This document shows, piece after piece, positions 11,927 through 21,800 of a stretch of 64,000 bases of DNA; the stretch's first letter is position 1; every line of letters starts with the position of its first letter. Position numbers and translations under genes: made by a program. Source of the DNA: Yamagishiella unicocca. Taxonomy: Eukaryota; Chlorophyta; Chlorophyceae; Chlamydomonadales; Volvocaceae. The notes below the pieces were generated by a model, which was not told where the DNA came from, did not search any database, and saw only the letters and a program-made list of their open reading frames with translations. The stretch spans positions 248,001 through 312,000 of the forward strand of contig BDSL01000092.1 of NCBI GenBank assembly GCA_003116995.1, read 5' to 3'.

Positions 11927-14787
11927 ATGGTGCGACAGCTGGTGACGTTGCCCGGCCGAGGAGTCTCGCTAGAGGTGGACGTGCTCACTAGCAAGCGCAC
12001 ACGTAAGAATGCCCCCTGAACATATCGTCCCATGTCAGAATTTGCGGCTGCGCCCTGAACGTCTCTGCACTGATAACCCCCTGGGGCCCCAACCTCCCTA
12101 CCGCGACTCCCTCTGCCAAACCTCTCAACACCCACCCTGCCTATCTCTTCACATGCCGGAGTAGCTCGTGCTGAAGGCGCTGCTCCCGGTGACGTGGATT
12201 ACACGACCGGGGCCAACGATGGTGCCAACAGCCCTGGCGGCTGCGGCCCCACCCTTGTGGTGCTGCACCCTTGGTCCTGGCTCGGTGGCTGCATGGACGA
12301 CCATGTAGTCGTGGCGGTGTGCAGGTTAGGGGGGAGTGTGTCGGGTGGGGCCGGCTGGGCGGTGTGCAGGTTAGGGGGGAGTGTGTCGGGTGGGGCCGGC
12401 TGGGCGGTGTGCAGGTTAGGGGGGAGTGTGTCGGGTGGGGCCGGCTGGGCGGTGTGCAGGTTAGGGGGGAGTGTGTCGGGTGGGGCCGGCTGGGCGGTGT
12501 GCAGGTTAGGGGGGAGTGTGTCGGGTGGGGCCGGCTGGGCGGTGTGCAGGTTAGGGGGGAGTGTGTCGGGTGGGGCCGGCTGGGCGGTGTGGGAAGAGGG
12601 CGAAGAGGGCAGTCCGGGAAAACATAATCGGCGTGAATGCGACACGGAGTCAGAGGGGGGTCGCACCCCGGACTGTGACCTCCCCTCCCCTCCCCTGTCC
12701 CCTCCACAACCACGAGCACACATACACGCACAAATGCAAGCACACACAAGCACACACACAGCCCCCCGCCTCCTATGTGGGGCTGCACCTGCACCTGCAC
12801 CTGCACCTGCCTGTCTCGCTCTTTCGTTGTTGTCCGGCGTCATACCCGGGAACGTATGGGTCCTAGTCTGTGTCGGTTGTGCTTTCCTCGCCGCCTGTTT
12901 CTCCACTCCTTTCACACACTGACTGTGCCGCTCGCTTCCTTTTACCCCCCCCCTACTCCTCCTCACCTCGCAGGTGCGCTTCATACATGGGGTGGGACAT
13001 CTAGGCGGCTACCTGCTGCCTTGCGGGGGTTCGAGGGAAACCCGTGGATGCCCGAAAAAACCCGTTTAAAACAGAAGTTGCGGGGGCGGGGGGGCTCTCG
13101 CGCTGCTACCACTCGCTGGTAGTGGTGGCGGAGCTTCACGTTTCCGGTCGCGCCTCCTGCAACGTCCATGCTCTGGGCTGCGACTTGGTCTCCTTTTCCT
13201 TCCTCGTCGTCTTTGAACCACTCACTCGGAAGGAAGGAAGGTGCAGGGCAGGCGGGTTGGGCTCGAAGCCTCCATCAACCACCAACTACCATGGGCCGTT
13301 CCTCACCAACCCACCTCCTCCTCGCCACCCGCGCTTCCGTTGCTCGCGTCTCCAAACCAGTCCTCCCCGCCTTTCTGCGCCTCCAGGCGCACCTTCACTA
13401 AATCCCAGCGGCACTGCAGCTTCACCCCTCCCTGCCGCTCCACCCCAATCCCCGGCAGGTCCGCTGTGGCTAGCGGCCGGTTCGCCTCCGTAGTGCGGTA
13501 CAACATGCGAGGAGCGGGTGTGTATGGGTCCAGGGAGGTTACAGAAAAGAACCCGATGGATCCAAAGGGGGGCCGGCTTGGGCGCAGCCGGCTAATCGCC
13601 AACTGCAATGGACGCGTAGGCCGCCAACGACCCCCCCCCCGCGGGGATAACCGCCCCAACTATACGCACAACTGACCTAACCGACATGGGCCCAACCGCA
13701 GGTGCCTCCGGCGGCTCGCGTTCATTGCTGCCGTCGGTTGATGCGGCCGACCTCGTGGCACTCGCGCGCCACCTACTGCAACTGCCGCCAACCATCAACG
13801 GCCAACCGCAGGAGCAACAGCAGCAGCCTGCCTCCTGGCCCTCTGCCCGGCTGGTCCTCGCCGGCTACAGCTACGGCGGCGTGGTGGCGGGGAGGGCGCT
13901 GCCGCAGCTGCGACCGCACCTCGTAGCACTGGCGGCGGTGGCACTCCCGCTGGGTGGGTGGCTGGCGGCGTGGGCGCTGTCACTGGGGCGGCGCGAGCGG
14001 GGCGACATGACTCACTTTGCTCGCACACGTAACGAACTCGTGCAGCCAGTCCACACCATCCCGCCCAGCTACGCCCCCACTTACGGGTTTCCTCCCGACC
14101 CCCTCCCAACCACCTCCCAACCCCCTCCCAACCCCCTGCCAACCCCCTCCCGACCCCCTCCCGACCCCCTCCCGACCCCCTCCCGACCCGACCCCCTCCC
14201 GACCCCTCCCGACCCCTTCCCCGACAGGCCTGCTGTGTCGCCTCCTCCTCGGCTCCGGGGCCGCGTGGTCCGCCATCACCGGAGCCACCCCCCGGGGGGC
14301 GCACCACCTGCCTCGACTGCTGTGCTGCGGCGACAAGGACCAGTTCACTAACGTACGACAGCTTCAGGGTGCCGTGCAAAAGGCCCAGCTGGTTGAGGGC
14401 CGTACGACCGCCGCCGCTTCTTCGACGGCACCGGCACTGCCTCCCAAGGCCGGCCCGTCCCCCGCATCGGGCCCCTCACTCCCCGCGCCCGGGGCCCCCT
14501 TCACCGCGGCATCCTCCCCACCACCCTCCTCCTCCTCCCTGGAGCTGGTCGTCTGGCCTGGCTGTGACCACTTCTTCGTCGACTGCTGGGACCCGGGGGC
14601 GCTGCCGGCGGAGGGGGAGGAGCCGCAGGCGGCAACAGATGGCGGCGGTGACCGGGCGGTTGGCGGCGGTGGCGGTGCCGGGCGGCATCCGGTCAAGCCG
14701 TGGGAGGTGCTGGGGAGGTTCGTGGTGCGGTGGCTGGTGACGCGGATGGGAAAGCAGCCGGGGGGATACGCGAGAGGAAAGCCCTAG
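11927..14787 (+). CDS. Alpha/beta hydrolase fold protein, 5 exons, 366 aa
   Basis: Exons 11927-12002, 12165-12318, 13459-13517, 13702-13953 and 14228-14787 give 1101 nt with consistent phases. Order of motifs: first strand LPGRGVSLEVDVL; oxyanion-type turn LVVLHPWSWLGGCMDD; VVRYNMRGAGASGGS, the NxRGxGxS loop; nucleophile elbow LAGYSYGGVVAG with Ser153; CCGDKDQF with acid Asp218 (or Asp216); and PGCDHFF with His295. The triad order is that of serine hydrolases of the COG2945-like dienelactone hydrolase/X-Pro peptidase group. Substrate is unknown; no signal peptide is seen, so it may be cytosolic. A Pro/Ser-rich insert of about 45 residues (245-284) separates the acid and the His. The exon 2 acceptor could be 12162 instead of 12165 (one extra residue). 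The exon 2 donor is fixed by phase. Confidence 0.85.
12317..12591. repeat. 45-bp minisatellite starting at a splice donor
   Basis: Six near-perfect head-to-tail copies of a 45-bp unit beginning GTGTGCAGGTTAGG and ending GGCTGGGCG. The first copy overlaps the donor of hydrolase exon 2, so each unit carries a GGCGGTGTGCAGG donor-like sequence. The rest of the array is intron. Confidence 0.92.
12720..12812. repeat. CA-rich and CACCTG simple repeats
   Basis: An imperfect CA-rich run from about 12720 to 12766 is followed by four copies of the hexamer CACCTG at about 12787-12810, all inside hydrolase intron 2. Confidence 0.8.
13024..13080 (+). repeat. Dispersed hairpin element, copy 3
   Basis: GGGTTCGAGGGAAACCC, GTGGATGCCCG, six A, CCCGTTTAAAACAGAAG. 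It lies in hydrolase intron 2, sense to the gene. It is nearly identical to copy 1 over about 55 bases. Confidence 0.8.
14092..14222. repeat. CCCCCTCCCGA-type simple repeat in hydrolase intron 4
   Basis: Repeated CCCCCTCCCGAC/CCCCTCCCAAC units fill most of intron 4 (13954-14227) up to its acceptor, forming a very long pyrimidine tract. Reading straight through gives a Pro-rich frame that would break the hydrolase fold. Confidence 0.85.
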
Positions 14788-15144
14788 GTCGGCACTGGAA
14801 GTGAGAAACCGATTAGGACAGCATTGGGTAGCAGCCGAAGGGGGGAGCTGGGTTGCACGGTTTGGCAGCCTCGCGGGGGAGCACGCAGGGCGCCACCGGC
14901 AGGCAGCCGGTCTTGGGATGGATAGATGGACTGACAGGCCGGCAGATGCTTCGATGGGTATGTGGTAATGTTTTAGTCACTGACAAGCCGCGAGACCGCA
15001 CGGACAAGTAATCAACTGGACGGGTGAGGACAGTGCGGGCAGGTGCAAGCGAGCTGTGGATGCCGGTAGGCATGCAGTTGGTAGCGGCCTACCTGCTACG
15101 TTGTACACAGTGGCGTTATGCTGCTGCATCGACGGCAGGGAGGT

Positions 15145-15565
15145 AGGCTCGTGGGACCGGAGCCCAGGTGTCCGATCGGGCGCCGCAGTGCGGCGGGGCC
15201 TGCCTCGTCCGGACCTGCCCTGCGTCTGGCAGCACACCGAGGAGTTGCCACGACCTGCGTCTGGCAGCAGCAGCAGCACACCGAGGAGGTGCCACGACCT
15301 GCGTCTGGCAGCAGCAGCAGCAGCAGCAGCAGCACACCGAGGAGGTGCCGCCACGACTTGCGTCTGGCAGCAGCAGCAGCACACCGAGGAGGTGCTACGA
15401 CCTGCGTCTGGCAGCAGCAGCAGCAGCACACCGAGGAGGTGCCACGACCTGCGGAACGGGGATCCGCGATACGTGCTTCAGTGCCGGTGGAGACGATGCG
15501 CGGCAGTGGCGGTGGTGGAGGCAGCGATGCGGACCGGGTGCCTGCAGCGGCCCCAGCACCGTCTG
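15145..15565 (+). repeat. Copy of a fragment also present at 26.2-26.4 kb, with internal CAG minisatellite
   Basis: The ends match the minus strand of 26206-26428 (for example CTCGTGGGACCGGAGCCCAG at the left and CAGTGGCGGTGGTGGAGGC at the right). In this copy a segment with CAGCAGCAGCACACCGAGGA and CGACCTGCGTCTGG is repeated about five times with variable CAG number; the other locus has it once. The frame HTEEVPRPA is partly kept across the units. It may lie in the 3' UTR of the hydrolase gene. Confidence 0.8.
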
Positions 15566-15622
15566 CGCATGCAGTCATCAGACATACGCGAATCGTCGCA
15601 GACCGCTAGTAGGCATGTGCAT

Positions 15623-15627
15623 TGTAA
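15623..15627 (+). promoter_or_regulatory. Candidate TGTAA poly(A) signal
   Basis: This TGTAA lies 836 nt after the hydrolase stop codon, and I noticed no closer one. If it is used, the CAG minisatellite lies in the hydrolase 3' UTR. Confidence 0.25.
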
Positions 15628-16079
15628 AAATTAAGCAACATATCCTGATCATTAAATAATCGTACACGGTCACGTCGCTGCTGTCGTGGGTACCGTACAT
15701 GGAACCTGCTCAGCTCTCCCTATATATATTCCGTGTGCCCCCAGGTCGACGAATGTTGCATACAACGTTTACACGTCCCCGCTTCCGGGTGGTCGCCGTT
15801 GCCGCTGTTTGTGCCCTGGACCCTCGTTCGGGTTTTCGGTGGTCTCGCCTAGATGGGTCTTTTGTTCCTGTGCCTCCATCCGTCAGTGCCCGGCGACGTG
15901 TCCGATCACTGTACCTTCTGGAGCCCTCTGTAAGATGTGGTTATTACTTTCCTTGTCTATGTTGGTCCCGCGACTGATGAGGGGTATCAGTAGGTCCCTG
16001 CCGGACGGTGCTTCTCTATGTTTGCCTCTTTTCTCTCCTCAGTTAATAATGTGGGTGTGGGGCTCGCCTGGGATCTCAG

Positions 16080-16502
16080 GTGGAAGGTTGCTGTTCGGCT
16101 TGCAGTGACGTTCTGCTGTTCTCTCTGGGACGAGGGTTTGCTTCGGCTGCAGTTGGGTATTGGGCCGTCTGGGCTACCGCCCCCTGGGTGGTTATTGCCG
16201 CTGTTCGGAGCTCTTGGTGGTATCTCGGTCGTACCTCGGTCTTTTCTCGCCTTGTGTATCTGAAACCCAGCGTAACGGTTGCTGCTACTAATACAGTTGT
16301 TCCGCAAACGGTAGGCCCGTTCTTGGCTGGGCCTAAAAGCATTGTGTCGGGCGGCAAGTTCAATTTGCTGATGGGAGCTGTCTTCGTACTAATGATGCTA
16401 ACCGGACTCACCGTGGGTCAGGCAAGCGAACCGCGTTCCCACTCATGCCCTGTCCCCCACGGTATTACGATATACGAAGCCAGACACCTAATCGGGACGT
16501 AG
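16080..16502 (+). CDS. Hydrophobic open reading frame, 140 aa, unidentified
   Basis: I do not recognise this protein. Two long hydrophobic stretches are visible: AVGYWAVWATAPWVVIAAV and FNLLMGAVFVLMMLTGLTVG; the second is followed by QASEP and could be read as a signal peptide with an AXA-like cleavage site. The first codon is not certain to be the start. The surrounding sequence is less GC-rich than the genes on either side, so the frame is less likely to be a pure GC artefact. No splice partners or homologues are seen. Confidence 0.25.
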   Translation: MEGCCSACSDVLLFSLGRGFASAAVGYWAVWATAPWVVIAAVRSSWWYLGRTSVFSRLVYLKPSVTVAATNTVVPQTVGPFLAGPKSIVSGGKFNLLMGAVFVLMMLTGLTVGQASEPRSHSCPVPHGITIYEARHLIGT

Positions 16503-18870
16503 TTACTTTGGGTGGATGTAGCATGCATGTCCATTCATGTGTCCCAACCGTTTTCCTATTCGGCTTCCCTACCCACGGGTTTTCCTCACATACCCATTCT
16601 AGGTCCGAGCAGCGGCTGCGTCTGAAATGTGCTCTTAACGTTCTGCTGGGCTTCTGTACGACAACTAACGCAACCCATGGGACCGGCCTGCTGCCGCAGC
16701 AGTTCAGCCTTTCCCGTCGAACTACTGCTCTGCGTTCCCCTCCCCGACCCCCCTGCCCCGCCCCATTTTTAAATGCGGCTTGCGCCGAGCTCATTCCTCG
16801 GCGGTCGCCGGCTGTGACATCGCACACACCGGATGACCAGGCCCCCAGCTCCACTGTACCACCACCGGATCTCCGGTCCTTCCTTTGTCTTGTTCAGTGG
16901 TCGGCGTACGTTCTACCCGATGGCCTTACCTTACGGTCTGAGGCACACTGTACCAATGCTCCCACTACGACTACGGTATTACTACGACTACTACTACCGG
17001 TGCCACCGCCGGGCCAAGCTCGACGTGCGGTGGCGCAAGCAAGCAAACCCTCAGGCCGGTGCACGCATAAGCAAACGGAATAAACGTGCAGACACCAAGT
17101 ACACAATCCATAATGCCGGCGGGACCGTCCATTTGTGGGCCCACACTCGAGCACCCAATGCTGCTGATGTGCGTGGTCAATAGCCACCGTGCCATTGTGC
17201 CCACGACCTCTCCTCCCATGACGACAGGACCACCAGCGCCCGTGCAGGACACCGGTCATGCAATTACTACGCAGCCAAAATTATTGCCAACTCGGTCAGT
17301 CCATCGTTGGGTCCTCCTAGCTAACCGCCGCCCGCCGCGCCACCGTTTCGTAGCCGCGGGTCGCGCCAGAAGCCAATGATCGTTTGCCGTACATAGGCTG
17401 GCGCGATGGAGGGCCGGGGGTTGTGAGGAAAGCCTGTGTAGGGAGGGGGAGGGGGCGCGAACGGAGGGCAGTAACAAGTGACAGGGCTACAAGGACAGGC
17501 CACAGCTAGGTGTTGGCAGCTCAGCGGTCACAGCTATCTAGGGGAGGCGCCGCTGAACCGCGGGTGGGAGCTGGGCTGGGGCGGGTGCCGGTAATCAATA
17601 CACGTACCCGACTCCCGTCCCGCGAGCCAGCCATCACCTACCGAGGCAGCAGATAAAGCCTCGACGTATCGACTCGTGGTGCCCCGCATCGCCTTGGCCC
17701 GCATCGGGTGAATCCTCGGCGACGTTGAACAGCTCATCGTCCAGGTCGAGGCGTCGCCGCCATCCCGCCGAGCCCCGATCAGACCCCCCATACGGGTCGG
17801 AACGAGGAACAGCGATATGTCTATCTGGTGCCTTCAAGCCCACCGATGCCGTCTCGTATCTCCCGTATCGGAGCTGACCAGGGCAACGGCGGCCCGAACC
17901 CTGCTGTACGTAGTCACTCCGTCATCCGCAGGGAAGGCGCATCCACTGGAAGGGTTGGCGATTATAGGCGGCGGAGCGAACAGCAGGTGGTGTGGTGGTG
18001 ATTAGCAGGTGGTGCGGGTGGGAGCCGCGCCAGCAGCGACTAGAGCCGTGTCATCATCAGGTGCATTGTCGGGAGCGACTGAGCTGGATGAGAGGAGTGC
18101 CATCCAGGTCCTCGCGACGCCCCCTCGCTCCGTCCTGAAGCCAAATGATGACCTCGGCAGCTGTAGGTCGGTAGGGCCGTCAGACAGCTCCCGGATGGCT
18201 CCGACACGGCAGGTAGCTGGGTAGATAGGCACCGGCGGTTGGGGCAGCCTAGCTACGCCGTACCTGCCTGCCGCACGCGCCTGTCGTCGTCGAGCGTGCC
18301 TGCATGCCTTGGCGACGGCGGACGGAGGAGGTCCAGCGGCATGCCTGCTGCCCGGGAGCGGCGGTGGCGGCGGAACCGAACGAGGTGGCGGCGGTGGCGA
18401 CTAGCGAGCGGCACCTAGCGCGCTGCGTCAACACGGGGAATGCAGGAGTGGGATGAAGCAGTAATGTTGGCGGTTCAGCTTCGTTGGCGGCTGGTAGCAA
18501 GAGCAGCATGCGGAGGTTTCAACTGCAGCAGGTAGGTGGCGACAGAGGGGATTCGATGTGGCTGGCGACGGAGGGTACGCCGGGACAACCGGGTGGGTGC
18601 AAGATATCTGCTGCACCGAGAGAAGCTGGAGCAGTGTAAGGCTGGCTGAAAGCTGAAAGGCTGGCTGGCTGGCTGACGGGCTGGCTGCTCAGCGCCGCAG
18701 AATTCTTGCCCCACCCGATCCTCCACGGCAGCCACGCGCGATGAGAACAATTATTCAAAGCGATCGGTGAAATCATGCAAGCAAGCAAGCGACAGGCGCG
18801 GATAGCATTGTGGCAACCGAGACGCGTCCACCATTGGATACACAAACAATCCAGCGGCTTCCCCGACCAG

Positions 18871-21800
18871 GTAAGCGAGCCTCTCCCAGACGGCTGCTGG
18901 CAGCACTCATGAGTGCGCCGCCGCCGTACGCCACGTGGGGTCCTACGGGAGGAAGGGAGAACGCGGCGGGGGAGGGGAGGGGAGCGAAAGAACGACTCAG
19001 CACCCGAGTACCAGGACAGAGAAAAACACGACGCGACGCGTCGCAAACGAAACACAAGGAAACGAATTACAGACGACCAGCCGAAGGTGAAGCGGCTGCC
19101 AGGTAAGCGAGCCTCTCCCAGACGGCTGCTGGCGGCACTCAGGGGTGCGCCGCTGCCGTACACCACGTGGGGTCCTACGGGCGGGAGGAAGGGAGAACGC
19201 GGCGGGGGAGGGGAGGGGAGCGAAAGAACGACTCAGCACCCGAGTACCAGGACAGAGAAAGACACGACGCGACGCGTCGCAAACGAAACACTAGGAAACG
19301 AATCATAGACGACCAGCCGAAGGTGAAGCGGCTGCCAGGTAAGCGAGCCTCTCCCAGACGGCTGCTGGCAGCACTCATGAGTGCGCCGCCGCCGTACGCC
19401 ACGTGGGGTCCTACGGGAGGAAGGGAGAACGCGGCGGGGGAGGGGAGGGGAGCGAAAGAACGACTCAGCACCCGAGTACCAGGACAGAGAAAGACACGAC
19501 GCGACGCGTCGCAAACGAAACACTAGGAAACGAATAACAGACGACCAGCCGAAGGTGAAGCGGCTGCCAGGTAAGCGAGCCTCTCCCAGACGGCTGCTGG
19601 CGGCACTCAGGGGTGCGCCGCTGCCGTACGCCACGTGGGGTCCTACGGGCGGTAGGAAGGGAGAACGCGGCGGGGGAGGGGAGGGGAGCGAAAGAACGAC
19701 TCAGCACCCGAGTACCAGGACAGAGAAAAACACGACGCGACGCGTCGCAAACGAAACACAAGGAAACGAATCACAGACGACCAGCCGAAGGTGAAGCGGC
19801 TGCCAGGTAAGCGAGCCTCTCCTAGACGGCTGCTGGCAGCACTCATGAGTGCGCCGCCGCCGTACGCCACGTGGGGTCCTACGGGAGGAAGGGAGAACGC
19901 GGCGGGGGAGGGGAGGGGAGCGAAAGAACGACTCAGCACCCGAGTACCAGGACAGAGAAAGACACGACGCGACGCGTCGCAAACGAAACGCAAGGAAACG
20001 AATAACAGACGACCAGCCGAAGGTGAAGCGGCTGCCAGGTAAGCGAGCCTCTCCCAGACGGCTGCTGGCGGCACTCAGGGGTGCGCCGCTGCCGTACGCC
20101 ACGTGGGCTCCTACGGGAGGAAGGGAGAACGCGGCGGGGGAAGGGAGGGGAGCGAAAGAACGACTCAGCACCCGAGTACCAGGACAGAGAAAAACACGAC
20201 GCGACGCGTCGCAAACGAAACGCAAGGAAACGAATAACAGACGACCAGCCGAAGGTGAAGCGGCTGCCAGGTAAGCGAGCCTCTCCCAGACGGCTGCTGG
20301 CAGCACTCATGAGTGCGCCGCCGCCGTACGCCACGTGGGGTCCTACGGGAGGAAGGGAGAACGCGGCGGGGGAGGGGAGGGGAGCGAAAGAACGACTCAG
20401 CACCCGAGTACCAGGACAGAGAAAAACACGACGCGACGCGTCGCAAACGAAACACAAGGAAACGAATTACAGACGACCAGCCGAAGGTGAAGCGGCTGCC
20501 AGGTAAGCGAGCCTCTCCCAGACGGCTGCTGGCGGCACTCAGGGGTGCGCCGCTGCCGTACACCACGTGGGGTCCTACGGGCGGGAGGAAGGGAGAACGC
20601 GGCGGGGGAGGGGAGGGGAGCGAAAGAACGACTCAGCACCCGAGTACCAGGACAGAGAAAAACACGACGCGACGCGTCGCAAACGAAACACAAGGAAACG
20701 AATTACAGACGACCAGCCGAAGGTGAAGCGGCTGCCAGGTAAGCGAGCCTCTCCCAGACGGCTGCTGGCAGCACTCATGAGTGCGCCGCCGCCGTACGCC
20801 ACGTGGGCTCCTACGGGAGGAAGGGAGAACGCGGCGGGGGAGGGGAGGGGAGCGAAAGAACGACTCAGCACCCGAGTACCAGGACAGAGAAAAACACGAC
20901 GCGACGCGTCGCAAACGAAACACAAGGAAACGAATCACAGACGACCAGCCGAAGGTGAAGCGGCTGCCAGGTAAGCGAGCCTCTCCCAGACGGCTGCTGG
21001 CAGCACTCATGAGTGCGCCGCCGCCGTACGCCACGTGGGGTCCTACGGGAGGAAGGGAGAACGCGGCGGGGGAGGGGAGGGGAGCGAAAGAACGACTCAG
21101 CACCCGAGTACCAGGACAGAGAAAAACACGACGCGACGCGTCGCAAACGAAACACAAGGAAACGAATCACAGACGACCAGCCGAAGGTGAAGCGGCTGCC
21201 AGGTAAGCGAGCCTCTCCCAGACGGCTGCTGGCAGCACTCATGAGTGCGCCGCCGCCGTACGCCACGTGGGCTCCTACGGGAGGAAGGGAGAACGCGGCG
21301 GGGGAGGGGAGGGGAGCGAAAGAACGACTCAGCACCCGAGTACCAGGACAGAGAAAGACACGACGCGACGCGTCGCAAACGAAACACAAGGAAACGAATC
21401 ACAGACGACCAGCCGAAGGTGAAGCGGCTGCCAGGTAAGCGAGCCTCTCCCAGACGGCTGCTGGCAGCACTCATGAGTGCGCCGCCGCCGTACGCCACGT
21501 GGGGTCCTACGGGAGGAAGGGAGAACGCGGCGGGGGAGGGGAGGGGAGCGAAAGAACGACTCAGCACCCGAGTACCAGGACAGAGAAAAACACGACGCGA
21601 CGCGTCGCAAACGAAACACAAGGAAACGAATCACAGACGACCAGCCGAAGGTGAAGCGGCTGCCAGGTAAGCGAGCCTCTCCCAGACGGCTGCTGGCGGC
21701 ACTCAGGGGTGCGTCGCTGCCGTACTCCACGTGGGGTCCTACGGGCGGGAGGAAGGGAGAACGCGGCGGGGGAGGGGAGGGGAGCGAAAGAACGACTCAG

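Larger units (their letters stand above)
14788..18870. other. Unassigned stretch between hydrolase gene and satellite
   Basis: Apart from the CAG-rich minisatellite and one hydrophobic frame described separately, no gene is recognised. Base composition falls from about 15.6 to 17.4 kb, and open frames there are short and change frame often. A CTGG simple repeat lies near 18640-18690. Confidence 0.45.

Noticed and set aside
12194..12922. Long repetitive frames (118-261 codons) on both strands over the 45-bp minisatellite
   Set aside because: 45 is a multiple of three, so any frame stays open; the region is intron by the hydrolase model.
12973..13020. Candidate hydrolase exon after the CGCAG at 12973
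   Set aside because: Joining exon 2 directly to 13459 keeps phase and gives the expected strand-loop spacing before NMRGAG; this segment would insert unrelated residues and runs into the hairpin element.
13537..13565. Possible fifth copy of the dispersed hairpin element
   Set aside because: Only AACCCGATGGAT-type similarity remains; the hairpin itself is absent.
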